Source: Gimesia chilikensis (GTDB lineage Bacteria > Planctomycetota > Planctomycetia > Planctomycetales > Planctomycetaceae). Taken from it: a DNA stretch of 64,000 nucleotides. The notes beneath the pieces were generated by a model. It worked only from the letters and a program-made list of their open reading frames with translations. It was not told the origin of the DNA and made no database searches. Position numbers and translations under genes: made by a program. The stretch lies in NCBI RefSeq assembly GCF_007744075.1, contig NZ_CP036266.1, forward strand, positions 1 to 64,000, given 5' to 3'. Positions 38,655-47,740 of this stretch are shown here, in pieces. Within the stretch, counting starts at the first letter, position 1. Each line of letters opens with the position of its first letter.

Positions 38655-40049
38655 ATGCTTTCATTCTGTGATCACAATCATCGAAACGGTCGGCGGGAAT
38701 TCCTGCGCGTGGGCGGTCTGGCGCTGGGCGGGTTGACCCTGCCTGGTCTGATGTCGCTGCAGGCGCAGGCGGCGGGTTCGGGAACGCTGCTGAAGAACAA
38801 GTCGGTGATCTTCCTGTTCATGCACGGCGGTCCGAGCCAGATTGAGACGTTCGATCCCAAGATGACCGCACCGTCGGGCATTCACAGCGTGACAGGCGAG
38901 GTGGCGACGAAGATTCCCGGCGTGACGTTCGGAGGGACGTTTCCCAAGCTGGCGCAACAGGCCGACCGGATGTCGATCGTCCGCTCTTATCGTTCGGGGG
39001 ACAGTCGTCACGACATCAAACCGATCGTGCACAAGGATACGCTCGATGCCAACCTGGGTGCGCTTTACTCCCGCGTGGTGGGGGCGAATCATCCTGATAA
39101 CGGAATGCCCACGAGTGCGGTGCTCTATCCGCGTGCCATCGACGAAAAGATGATGCCGGCGATTACCAAGTTCGGCAAATTCGATTCCCCCGGGCAGATG
39201 GGAAGTGCGTATGCTCCGTTCGTGCCCGGAGCAGGGGGGGACATGCAGTCGAATATGACGCTGTCGATTCCGCAGAATCGCCTGGACGATCGAAGAGTGC
39301 TGTTAACGAAACTGGATCGCGCCCGCTGGGCGGCTGAGAAAAGTGATACGTTTGCCGCTTCGTCGGAGTTGCAGCAGCAGGCTTTTGATGTGATTCTCGG
39401 TGGCGTTTCCAAAGCCTTTGACTTGTCGGAGGAAGATCCCCGTGTTGTGGCACGCTACGATACGGCGCCGCTGGTTCGTCCTGAAACGATCAGCAAACGC
39501 TGGAAGAATTATCAGCGGTACATCGATAACGCACAGTCATTAGGAAAACTGCTGCTGATGGCGCGGCGTCTGTGCGAAGCGGGTTGCGGATTCGTGACGA
39601 TCACCACGAATTTTGTGTGGGATATGCACGCGGACAATAACAATGCGGGCGTGGCTGAGGGCATGGACTACATGGGCGTCCCCTTCGATCACGCGGTCTC
39701 CGCGTTTCTGGAAGACGTGCACGAGCGGGGCCTGAGCGATGACATTCTGCTGGTCTGCACGGGTGAAATGGGACGGACTCCCAAACTCAACAGCCGCGGC
39801 GGCCGCGATCACTGGGGGAACCTGTCGCCTTTGATGCTGAGTGGCGGCGGCCTCAAGATGGGGCAGGTGATCGGTCAGTCAGACCGACACGCCGGCGGTC
39901 CGCAGACCGAGCCGATTGAGCGGAAAGACCTGGTGACCAGCATCATGCACACACTGTTCGACCTGGGCGAACTGCGGATTACGCGGGGCGTACCCAACGA
40001 AGTGGTGCAGGTCGCGACGGCCGGAGATGTGATTCCCGGACTGTTCTGA
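38655..40049 (+). CDS. Tat-exported DUF1501 protein (second)
   Basis: A 464-residue DUF1501 protein. Start at ATG 38655 places the Tat motif NGRREFLRVGG near the N-terminus, followed by the hydrophobic ALGGLTLPGLMSLQAQA. Family blocks: VIFLFMHGGPSQIETFDPK, VWDMHADNNN, ILLVCTGEMGRTPKLN and RGGRDHWGNLSPLMLSGGGL. The in-frame upstream start at 38562 is probably not used. No DUF1549 or DUF1553 partner lies beside it, as for the copy at 23645. It shows the same fold as the earlier DUF1501 but is not a recent duplicate. Confidence 0.9.
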   Translation: MLSFCDHNHRNGRREFLRVGGLALGGLTLPGLMSLQAQAAGSGTLLKNKSVIFLFMHGGPSQIETFDPKMTAPSGIHSVTGEVATKIPGVTFGGTFPKLAQQADRMSIVRSYRSGDSRHDIKPIVHKDTLDANLGALYSRVVGANHPDNGMPTSAVLYPRAIDEKMMPAITKFGKFDSPGQMGSAYAPFVPGAGGDMQSNMTLSIPQNRLDDRRVLLTKLDRARWAAEKSDTFAASSELQQQAFDVILGGVSKAFDLSEEDPRVVARYDTAPLVRPETISKRWKNYQRYIDNAQSLGKLLLMARRLCEAGCGFVTITTNFVWDMHADNNNAGVAEGMDYMGVPFDHAVSAFLEDVHERGLSDDILLVCTGEMGRTPKLNSRGGRDHWGNLSPLMLSGGGLKMGQVIGQSDRHAGGPQTEPIERKDLVTSIMHTLFDLGELRITRGVPNEVVQVATAGDVIPGLF

Positions 40050-40193
40050 ATGACGCTGAGATCGAGGTTGACGCCGCGAAGCGTCTGCATAAGCTGTTCT
40101 GATTTCAGGCATGCGGTGTGATCGCTTTTCCGATGAGACACACTGATTCCGGGTAGCCGGCCCCAACCATTTGAGTCCTCTGAAAGATAAACC

Positions 40194-40229
40194 TTGACAT
40201 ACATACTATGTCACGCATAGCATATATGT
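40194..40229 (+). promoter_or_regulatory. PadR promoter with overlapping palindromic operator
   Basis: TTGACA at 40194-40199 is a perfect -35 box; TAGCAT at 40218-40223 (18-nt spacing) is a plausible -10. A 33-bp dyad covers it: ACATACATACTATG (40197-40210), spacer TCACG, CATAGCATATATGT (40216-40229), with 12 of 14 pairs matching. It resembles PadR sites (ATGT/ACAT type). It lies 44 bp before the padR gene, so autoregulation is likely. Confidence 0.65.
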
Positions 40230-40272
40230 AGTAGACCATTATCTGTGACTGGAATCAGCGGGAGGAAGCAGC

Positions 40273-40635
40273 ATGCGAATCGAACGTGAACTGATGCGGG
40301 GTGCCGGGCCGGTGGCGGTTTTGAAGTTGCTGGAAGACGGAGCCAAATACGGTTATGAACTCGTGGAGTCGCTGTCGGAGCAGACGGGGGGCGTGCTCAA
40401 CATGGGGCAGTCGACTCTTTATCCGTTGTTGTACAACCTGGAGTCCCAAGGATTGATTCGCCCCAGCTGGCAGGCAGCAGAGAACGGCCGCAAGCGGAAA
40501 TACTATTCGCTGACCGCCAAAGGTAAGAAGCGGCTGGCGAACGATACGGCCCAGTGGATTGCCGTCACGAGTGCAATGCAGAGCCTGGGAATTCTGTCCG
40601 GCGCACAACCGAAGCTGCAGGGGGGTGAAGCATGA
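40273..40635 (+). CDS. PadR-family transcriptional regulator
   Basis: A 120-residue winged-helix repressor of the PadR family. The family pattern is clear: AVLKLLEDGAKYGYELVESL, LNMGQSTLYPLLYNLESQGLI (in parts), and KRKYYSLTAKGKKRLAND. Such regulators usually repress a neighbouring transport or membrane gene and are released by ligands. Its stop overlaps the ATG of the next gene (ATGA at 40632-40635), so the regulator and the membrane protein are produced together. A good promoter and palindrome precede it. Confidence 0.92.
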   Translation: MRIERELMRGAGPVAVLKLLEDGAKYGYELVESLSEQTGGVLNMGQSTLYPLLYNLESQGLIRPSWQAAENGRKRKYYSLTAKGKKRLANDTAQWIAVTSAMQSLGILSGAQPKLQGGEA

Positions 40636-42851
40636 AGGCGAACAGTGCTCAACAGACTGGCTGGAAAAAGGTGTTGCAGACGCCGCTTTCCGATCTGCTA
40701 TGCGGTCGGGTGACGGGCCGCCAGGAACCACTGGGGCGACTGGATACGGGGACATTGTCTGCGCCACTGATAGACTCAATTCGGAGTGTGACGGAGCAGT
40801 TACAGGGTTATTTTCGCTGGAGAGTAGCTCGGCGTCTGGTCCAATCCTGTCGAATGCTGGTTCAGGAAGGTTGTACAGAACAGCAACTGGTTGAACAACT
40901 GAGTGAGCCGGCCAGTATTGCTGCGCTGATCCGTGCGACGCGGAGGACAGACTGGATTTTCAATGCACCGTTGCCGGCCCGTTTATGGCCCGTGGTGGAA
41001 CGGATTGTGGTCCACCCGCGTGTAAAACGCTGGTCAGCCCGGAGGATGTTGCGGCGTGTCTGCCAGAATCTACGCTGGCAGCTGGATGCGGGACATGCGG
41101 CGGAAGAAATTGTTTCGCATTGCGGGGATGCGGTCGCTTTGAGCGGCCTGGTGTATGCAACGGATTCCGTGGGTGAGTTGCTGGAATATCCGTTGCCAGA
41201 AAGTCTGAGGTCGGTCGTATTGGATGTGGTGCAGCGGTCGAAGTTGTGGCCGGGTGAAAAACGGGATGTGGCGCTGGAATTGTGTACGCACTTTGCCGAC
41301 GGACTGCAGAAGGGGGAGAGCGAGGCGGCACTGCTGGAGTCGTTTGGCGATGTTCGGACAGCGGCGCAACTGATTCGTCGAGCGCGTTTGCGGAACCGGT
41401 CGTTTGCCTGGCGGGCGCGGCGTCGCACCTGGCAGAGTTTGCTGGTGGCGTTATTTCTGTTGCTGATTCCCTGGACAGTGGTGACGGTGCGGTTATTGGT
41501 GGCTCAGCCGACGATCAAATCTGATCCGGTCGAAAAGCTGGATCAGCAGAGCCGCGCAATTCCCAGCGAGGAGCGTGCGTGGCCTTTGTATCTGCAGGGT
41601 CTGGCAGATTTTTCCAAACGGGAACAGGAGGAGTTTGACAAGCTGCGGAATGCGAATGCGTTCGACGGGCCTGCCAGTGAGAGCTGGCCTGAAGCGAAAG
41701 CATTTTTGAACAAACATCAGGGAGTCGTCGAGCAATTCCGACAAGCGGCCAGTCTGCCGGAGTTAGGATTCATAAACCGACCGCGGGGAGACGACTACGA
41801 TGGTTTTGATGAGTTCTGGAAATTAAACCGGCCGTATGAAATGAATCCGCCGGGCGCGAACCGATTCCAAATAATGTTGCCTCAATCCCAGGAGCTGGGT
41901 TACAAAATCATACCCGTGTTGAACGGCGCCGTTTATCTGGCAGCCGAAGAGGGAGAAGCAGAACGTTGTCTGGAACTGTTACTGGCGCGTATTAATGCGG
42001 CGGCCCATTATCGTCAGACAGGGCCCTGGGTCATCTGTCAGATTAGTGCGAATGATCTGGCAGGTCGTGCTGCTGAACTGGCGACACAGATTATTGAACG
42101 ATATCCCAACCTGTTCAATGAGCGGCAATTGAAAATCCTGCAGGAACAGCTCAGCAAGATGCCGATACCAGCGCTCAACCTGGAACCTTCCGAGGAATAC
42201 CTGAAACATATTTTACAGTATATGTATACAGACGACGGAAATGGAAACGGTCGATTTACAGCAGCTGGCTTTGACGTGTTAAAGAGCCTGGTAGAGATTT
42301 CAATGAACAATCGTGAGATATTATTATCCACGATGCCGTCGCTGGTCTGGCAGGATCAAAGAGAGCCTGATCGAAGTGAGTGGATTCCATTTCAAATCAA
42401 GTCGGGTATCCTGGCACTGCAGATTGCCGATCGTAAAGAGATGCAGCGTGAATTACTGTCTCTGAATCGACTGTTCTGGGAGGCGATCACCAAAGGGACA
42501 CCTGAAACAGAGACTGCCTATCAGGAAGAATATCAACGCTTAATGGATTCACCCGCGTTGCGGCTCAAATATCTGCCTGCCTTAATGGTGATGTCGCCGT
42601 ACCAGACCTCAAGCTACTGGACTTCCAACAGGAAACCGCTGGCTCAGAAAATCGTGGCTCTGACTCTGATCGCAGTTGAGCTGTTTCACTTTGAGAAAGG
42701 TGAGTTTCCCGCAACGCTACAGGCACTCGTGCCTGAATATCTGGCTGAAGTGCCTGTAGATCCTGGAACAGGAGAACCGCTGGGTTATGAGGTTCGGGAA
42801 GGCCGGCCTGTAGTGGAAGCACATTCCCTGTTTACGGAGCATGTTCGTTAA
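40632..42851 (+). CDS. Membrane protein with three HAAS-like repeats
   Basis: A 739-residue protein, translationally coupled to padR. Residues 46-104, 118-177 and 192-254 are three divergent repeats of about 60 residues. The third (KRDVALELCTHFADGLQKGE then SEAALLESFGD) is a typical HAAS domain, the small helical domain often found beside PadR regulators. A membrane helix (LLVALFLLLIPWTVVTVRLL, about 268-289) follows, then a large domain of unknown family probably outside the cytoplasm, ending in a DPGTGEPLGYEVREGRPV segment. It presumably passes a signal across the membrane to PadR, which is inferred from the family pairing. Confidence 0.75.
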   Translation: MKANSAQQTGWKKVLQTPLSDLLCGRVTGRQEPLGRLDTGTLSAPLIDSIRSVTEQLQGYFRWRVARRLVQSCRMLVQEGCTEQQLVEQLSEPASIAALIRATRRTDWIFNAPLPARLWPVVERIVVHPRVKRWSARRMLRRVCQNLRWQLDAGHAAEEIVSHCGDAVALSGLVYATDSVGELLEYPLPESLRSVVLDVVQRSKLWPGEKRDVALELCTHFADGLQKGESEAALLESFGDVRTAAQLIRRARLRNRSFAWRARRRTWQSLLVALFLLLIPWTVVTVRLLVAQPTIKSDPVEKLDQQSRAIPSEERAWPLYLQGLADFSKREQEEFDKLRNANAFDGPASESWPEAKAFLNKHQGVVEQFRQAASLPELGFINRPRGDDYDGFDEFWKLNRPYEMNPPGANRFQIMLPQSQELGYKIIPVLNGAVYLAAEEGEAERCLELLLARINAAAHYRQTGPWVICQISANDLAGRAAELATQIIERYPNLFNERQLKILQEQLSKMPIPALNLEPSEEYLKHILQYMYTDDGNGNGRFTAAGFDVLKSLVEISMNNREILLSTMPSLVWQDQREPDRSEWIPFQIKSGILALQIADRKEMQRELLSLNRLFWEAITKGTPETETAYQEEYQRLMDSPALRLKYLPALMVMSPYQTSSYWTSNRKPLAQKIVALTLIAVELFHFEKGEFPATLQALVPEYLAEVPVDPGTGEPLGYEVREGRPVVEAHSLFTEHVR

Positions 42852-42856
42852 GACGC

Positions 42857-44767
42857 TCAGTTCTGTTGCAGTACCTGTCTGACTTTGACGGCCAGTTCGT
42901 TGCGCGAGAAAGGTTTTTTGAGGAAGGAGTTCTCTTCGCTGGTAATGCCTTGTTCGGCCATGATGTGCAAGGTGTAGCCGGACATATACAGGACGTTGAG
43001 ATTTGGCTGGAGTTTCTGTAATGCGTGATAAAGTTCCTGGCCGTTCATTTCGGGCATGACCACATCGGTGATCAACAAGTCCACCGTTCCCTTAAAATCA
43101 AGCATCATCTGAATGGCGTCCCGGGGACTGGTGGCGATGATCACGCGATAGCCGAGCGAGAGCAGAATTTCCCGGCTGATTTTGGCGAGCATCGGTTCGT
43201 CGTCGATCAGCAGGATCATTTCATTCGTACCGACGGGAGCACGTGTAGCGTGTTCGAGGTGAGGGATCGGTTTTCCGTCGCGACGACAGGGGAGAAAGAT
43301 TTGAAACGTCGAGCCACTGCCGGGCTGATTTTCCACGCGGACGAATCCCTGGTTCTGTTTGACAATTCCTGCGACGGTAGACAGGCCGAGCCCGGTTCCT
43401 TTTCCCTGTGGCTTTGTGGTGAAGAAGGGTTCAAAAATGCGAGCCTGTGTGGCCGGGTCTATGCCGGGTCCGGTATCGGAAACGGAAAGCATCACAAAAT
43501 GACCGGGAAGGTACTCCGGATGTGCTTTACAGAATTCGTGGTCGAATTTCCTGTTCTCTGTTTTCAGGGTAATGGTGCCAATTCCGGAAATGGCGTCACT
43601 GGCATTCACGCAGAGGTTCGCCAGGATCTGATCGATCTGGGAGGAATCCATTTTGACGATACAGCCTGCTGTTTCCGGCTCCCAGACAAAGTCGATTTCC
43701 TCAGCTATCAGGCGTTTCAAAATGCGCAACATACCCTCAATCGACTGATTGAGTTCAATAAACCTCGGTTCGGCTTCCTCGCGACTGCTGAAGCTCAAAA
43801 GTTGCTGAGTCAGTTCGGTGGAACGCTCGGCTGCGTCGCGAATTTCTGTCAGGTGTTGATGGATGGGGTGATCCGCATCGATGTCGAGCAACGCCAGTCC
43901 GACATGGCCCTGGATTACGTTCAGCATGTTATTGAAGTCGTGGGCGATGCCTCCGGCGAGCCTGCCGAGGGATTCGATCTTCTGCGCTGCCACCAGCTGT
44001 TCGAGCAGATCCTGGTTTTCCTGCTCCAGGTGTTTGCGGTCGGTAATGTCTTCCGTCAGGACAATAATTCCGCCAATGGTATTTTGCGACTCATACCAGG
44101 GCATCAGAATCCAGCGATCCCATTTGACGGATCCATCATGCCGCAGGAAGAGTTCTTCGTCGCGCAGGGTTGCTCCGGAGAGTCCCTGCTGATGGGCAAT
44201 TCTCCAATGATTAGGAGTCTCGGGAAAGACTTTGTAATGCGAACGGCCCAGGAGACTTTCACAATCGAGTTTGTAATCGTCGATCCAGCGGCGACTGGCT
44301 GCCAGATAGCGCATGCTGTTATCGAACAGAGCAACAGCGATCGGTGCATGCTCGATAAAACCGAGCAGATCTTCGGAACAAAGGTTCTGCTCCATTTCGG
44401 CGGCGGGATCGTACAGGACCAGCAGTGCTCCCATGATCCTGCCGGGATGCTCATAGATGGGACTGATGTTGCCACTGATTTGCAGAGGGGAACCTGCTTT
44501 TGTGGTGAGAGGAGCCTGGCTGGCAATTACGGCGTGCTCGCCTGTTACCAGGACCATTTCGAGAGAGTTCTGGATTTCAGCTCGGGATTCTGCGGTTGCG
44601 AACGTAAATGTTTCGAAGAAATTCTGTCCCAGAATCTGCTGGAGCGCATGTCCGAGCAGTCGTTCCGCAGCGGGGTTGAGCAACATGATTCGCTGATCAC
44701 GGTCAACGGCGATCACGGCATCAATCATGTTCTGCAAGACGGCCTGATGCCAGTTCAAGCGACTCAT
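42857..44767 (-). CDS. Hybrid sensor histidine kinase/response regulator
   Basis: A 636-residue soluble sensor kinase. Domains in order: PAS (about 5-118), PAS (about 130-250), HisKA with the phospho-acceptor H276 in GGIAHDFNN, HATPase with N box LANLCVNASDA (382-392), G1 DTGPGID (431-437) and G2 GKGTGLGL (455-462), and a C-terminal receiver with D568 in ITDVVMPEMNG. There is no membrane segment, so it senses a cytoplasmic signal, perhaps redox or a small ligand through the PAS domains. No output regulator is adjacent; the stand-alone receiver at 33730 could be a partner, but this is a guess. Confidence 0.93.
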   Translation of the reverse strand: MSRLNWHQAVLQNMIDAVIAVDRDQRIMLLNPAAERLLGHALQQILGQNFFETFTFATAESRAEIQNSLEMVLVTGEHAVIASQAPLTTKAGSPLQISGNISPIYEHPGRIMGALLVLYDPAAEMEQNLCSEDLLGFIEHAPIAVALFDNSMRYLAASRRWIDDYKLDCESLLGRSHYKVFPETPNHWRIAHQQGLSGATLRDEELFLRHDGSVKWDRWILMPWYESQNTIGGIIVLTEDITDRKHLEQENQDLLEQLVAAQKIESLGRLAGGIAHDFNNMLNVIQGHVGLALLDIDADHPIHQHLTEIRDAAERSTELTQQLLSFSSREEAEPRFIELNQSIEGMLRILKRLIAEEIDFVWEPETAGCIVKMDSSQIDQILANLCVNASDAISGIGTITLKTENRKFDHEFCKAHPEYLPGHFVMLSVSDTGPGIDPATQARIFEPFFTTKPQGKGTGLGLSTVAGIVKQNQGFVRVENQPGSGSTFQIFLPCRRDGKPIPHLEHATRAPVGTNEMILLIDDEPMLAKISREILLSLGYRVIIATSPRDAIQMMLDFKGTVDLLITDVVMPEMNGQELYHALQKLQPNLNVLYMSGYTLHIMAEQGITSEENSFLKKPFSRNELAVKVRQVLQQN

Positions 44768-45091
44768 TCAGCGGATCCTTCTTCGACTGCAATGATGCAG
44801 TTCAGGAAATGAGAAATGACAGAAGTCAGAAGTGAAACTCTTCTTTGGATGCCAGGTGGGTTTGTCAATTAATTCCAACGAGCTATTCTAGTCAGAGTTG
44901 TTTTAAAAGGAATCTATATTTCAGGTCTCTGCAAAGAAAAGATCTGTTTATAAGACGAAGTCTGATAACTTGATCAGAGCACAAAATGGCTGTGTGCGGA
45001 TGTCTCTGGGAACAGCTGAATCGCAGTTGTAGTACCACGACCCTTGCCATACGATGTAAAGAAAATCGCAATTCAAAACCAGGAGGAAACG
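44768..45091. other. Intergenic region, no gene seen
   Basis: This 324-bp gap separates the divergent hybrid kinase and monooxygenase genes. It is A/T-rich toward the middle. No gene and no clear promoter pair was found, though both genes must be transcribed from here. Confidence 0.4.
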
Positions 45092-45376
45092 ATGATTACA
45101 GTGGGAATGAACTACCAGGTGATTGATGGTAAGCAGGCTGAGTTCGAAGCGAAGTTTGCCGGTGTTCAGCAGGCGCTGCAACAGGCTGAGGGACATACCT
45201 CATCGCACTTGTGGCAGGATGTGAGCGACAACGCTTCCTACATGATTACCAGTGAATGGTCCGACGAACAGGCATTCCAGGATTTTATCCACAGCGATGC
45301 TTTTCGTGCGGTTACCAACTGGGGTAAGGAAGAGATTCTGTCAGATCGTCCGCGTCATAAAATCTACAAACACTGA
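45092..45376 (+). CDS. Antibiotic biosynthesis monooxygenase (ABM)-domain protein
   Basis: A 94-residue protein of the dimeric ferredoxin-like ABM fold. The start is ATG 45092, with a strong AGGAGGA a few nt upstream; a longer frame from 45044 is unlikely. The family layout is seen: MITVGMNYQVIDGKQAEFEA strand-helix, LQQAEGHTSSHLWQDVSDN and YMITSEWSDEQAFQDFI. Members include heme-degrading and quinone-type oxygenases; without a neighbouring pathway the substrate is unknown. The HSDAFRAVTNWG end resembles the YgiN-type end. Confidence 0.85.
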   Translation: MITVGMNYQVIDGKQAEFEAKFAGVQQALQQAEGHTSSHLWQDVSDNASYMITSEWSDEQAFQDFIHSDAFRAVTNWGKEEILSDRPRHKIYKH

Positions 45377-45521
45377 GCCCCGGTCCCACTGAATGACGTG
45401 TGAGAGATTGAGCTGGACCGGGCCCGCAGGTTGAGATGACTCAACTGCAGAGAGTGCCTGTAATTTGATTTAGTACATCTGAGAGATGCAAATGAAATGA
45501 TGTGTTCGTAGAACTGTCAAA

Positions 45522-45857
45522 CTAATCGAAATCGACTTTTTTGATGAGTGACAGCGAATCCGTCTCGGTGACGGTTTCGGTAGCTATTCTCCTATGAAAA
45601 TCGGTCAGTTGATCGAGCTTGGAAAGGTTAGCGGGATTTTCATCCCAACCCAGGTCCTTAGTGAGCTCGATCATTTCCGTTGTGATGGGATGCCGATCTG
45701 CCACGCACTTTCTCTTGACCAGTGGTCTGCCTGAGGCATCTACCTCCACCAGACGGTTAATTCCGATCAGAGAAGCGAACAGAATGACCAGCATTCCGAC
45801 ACAAAAGGTAACAGGACCGATCAGCAACGAATGAAACATCGACACCAGCTTCTTCAT
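45522..45857 (-). CDS. Small membrane protein of unknown function
   Basis: A 111-residue protein with one N-terminal hydrophobic segment (LLIGPVTFCVGMLVILFASL) and a charged C-terminal part (RHPITTEMIELTKDLGWDEN and LDQLTDFHRRIATETVTET). A GGAG box lies close before its ATG. It is probably anchored by the single helix. The family is not recognised. Confidence 0.65.
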   Translation of the reverse strand: MKKLVSMFHSLLIGPVTFCVGMLVILFASLIGINRLVEVDASGRPLVKRKCVADRHPITTEMIELTKDLGWDENPANLSKLDQLTDFHRRIATETVTETDSLSLIKKVDFD

Positions 45858-46400
45858 GACGATTTCTCCATAAAAAACCGAATAAAGTATGAATATCTGT
45901 ATGAAATGTCGTCGGATTGTTTGTCGTTTTTAGCTGCTAAATCGTGCCTCAGCTAGGAATTGAATCTCCAAAACTGCATGCGCATGCGCTACAAAAGAGG
46001 GTGATTTTGAAGCGGTACACACTGAATCGAAAAGGTTCGAGGACAGAACGACGTACTGATGCCCTCATCAGAGAGATGAGTGAATCAAAGATGTACTGAA
46101 ATGATCTGCCTCTTAGAAATGTTGACTCGAAATATAAATGAAGGGTGTTATGTTCCACTCAGTTTATAATCTGTGATTTTTAATGCAAACTTTTTATTTG
46201 ATTGCGCTAAAAATATCGGAAATATTCAGTGTCGCTCATTTCTGCACCTGATAGGGAACACCCGTCAGCTGATTTTTATCGCAGCGACGAGGCTGACTGC
46301 TCATTGTGCAGATTCGATTTTCTCCTCTATCTGGGAGGAAGGGCATTAGTATATAAATCACTCGATCAGGGCAAGACGATTCTTCAGCAAGGAGGTGAAT
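45858..46400. other. Long intergenic region, no gene seen
   Basis: This 543-bp region is A/T-rich. It contains the short palindrome GCATGCGCATGC (45976-45987). The short minus-strand frame at 45949-46158 has no family features and unlike codon use. The promoter for the following gene should lie here; no clear hexamer pair is visible. Confidence 0.35.
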
Positions 46401-47717
46401 TTGATCAGAGATCTGTTTGACAGATATAACAAAATCTGGCGTGCTGCGTTTATCGTAGTGGGTGTGATTGTCTCCGTCATTCAGTTCCTGCGAATTGCCC
46501 GTCGCCCTCCAGGTGACTTTCCCTTGCATTGGACTTCGGGACATTTCATCGCCACTGGTGAGTTCCTCTATACCCGCAACATCAATTACCCGTATCCCCC
46601 GTTCTGGGGTTTCGTGCATTCCACGCTGGCGTGGATTCCGATGGAGATCGCGTACCTGCTGGTCTACCCCCTGTTCTTTGTGGCGCTGTATGTACTCGTC
46701 CGGATATTGAACCGCTTGAGCGAAGTGCATTTTCCGTTGGGGAAAAACGAACTGTTCTGGATGGTGACGATTGCGATTCTGCTCTCGAGCCGGTACCTGA
46801 TTCGAGACATGCTGGAATGCGGTGTGAATCTGGGGCTGGTGGCTGCTGCCTGGCTGTCCGTTTATCTCTGGCGTGAAAAGAAGGAGCTGCAGGGGAGCTT
46901 GATTCTGGGATTCGCGATGGCGTTGAAATGTACGCCTTCCTTATTCTGGGTCTGGTTCATTCTCAAGCGGGAATGGAAAATGGCCGGGTTGACCTTCCTG
47001 GCAGCGGCCTGCTTTACATTATCTCCCATGCTCAAACTGGGGTATGCCGAATACGATCGCACGGTACGGCACTGGGTATTTAACGTGATGCACGGTTTTA
47101 AGGAAAAAGATCCTTCCAAAGGAATTGCCGGTCCGGTTCCAATCGCGAATATGTCTTTGCGAATCACACTTGCCCGTTACCTGATGCATTTCCCTAGAGA
47201 GCATGAAGGGCGGATGAAAACGCCGTTGTATGTGGACTTTCTGAATCTGTCTCCGGTGACGGCAGGACGGATCATCTCGCTGAGTATGCTGGTGTTTCTG
47301 ATTTTTATTGCGTGGCTGTTCCGCAGGCATTACGACGACCGTTCGGATGAACGCATTCTCTGGGAATGTGCGGTGTTGTCGATCCTGATCCTGTTATATT
47401 CGCCGGTCACCTGGGGACAGCATTGCGTGGGCATTTTTCCGGGTGTCTATCTGCTGCTCCGCTCTTCCATGAGTCAGAAGCATTTTACGAAGCCGCTCAA
47501 GGTCGGCATCGGTCTGTTTGTGTTCCTGGTGCTGATTTTGAACCGCGCGTTTATCGGCAAGTTCTATAGTGAGCTGCTGGGAACTTACCATACCTCCACG
47601 TTTCTGTTTCTCGGCATCATCGGTTTTCTGCTTAGTCGCCATTTCCGTGTGACCCGGGAGAAAACAGCAGAAGCCTCGCTGCAACCGGCGCAAGAGCATG
47701 CACCGGTTACCGCTTGA
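46401..47717 (+). CDS. DUF2029 / glycosyltransferase family 87-like membrane protein
   Basis: A 438-residue multi-pass membrane protein with about ten helices. Start taken at TTG 46401, 5 nt after GGAGG; a GTG at 46395 lies too close to that site. An early lumenal loop has FPLHWTSGHFIATGEFLYTR, fitting the acidic/aromatic site of GT87 mannosyltransferase-like enzymes that use polyprenyl-phosphate sugars, and the FAMALKCTPSLFWVWFILK segment is typical of the family. It ends in a charged tail. The acceptor is unknown; it lies alone and convergent with the beta-helix gene. Confidence 0.85.
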   Translation: MIRDLFDRYNKIWRAAFIVVGVIVSVIQFLRIARRPPGDFPLHWTSGHFIATGEFLYTRNINYPYPPFWGFVHSTLAWIPMEIAYLLVYPLFFVALYVLVRILNRLSEVHFPLGKNELFWMVTIAILLSSRYLIRDMLECGVNLGLVAAAWLSVYLWREKKELQGSLILGFAMALKCTPSLFWVWFILKREWKMAGLTFLAAACFTLSPMLKLGYAEYDRTVRHWVFNVMHGFKEKDPSKGIAGPVPIANMSLRITLARYLMHFPREHEGRMKTPLYVDFLNLSPVTAGRIISLSMLVFLIFIAWLFRRHYDDRSDERILWECAVLSILILLYSPVTWGQHCVGIFPGVYLLLRSSMSQKHFTKPLKVGIGLFVFLVLILNRAFIGKFYSELLGTYHTSTFLFLGIIGFLLSRHFRVTREKTAEASLQPAQEHAPVTA

Positions 47718-47740
47718 ACATTTTTGTATTGGGAGAGGTC

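Noticed and set aside
43025..44812. 595-codon open frame on the plus strand across the hybrid kinase
   Set aside because: Antisense to a kinase with all motifs intact; no family features.
45949..46158. 69-codon minus-strand frame in an A/T-rich gap
   Set aside because: No ribosome site, no family features and codon use unlike neighbours.
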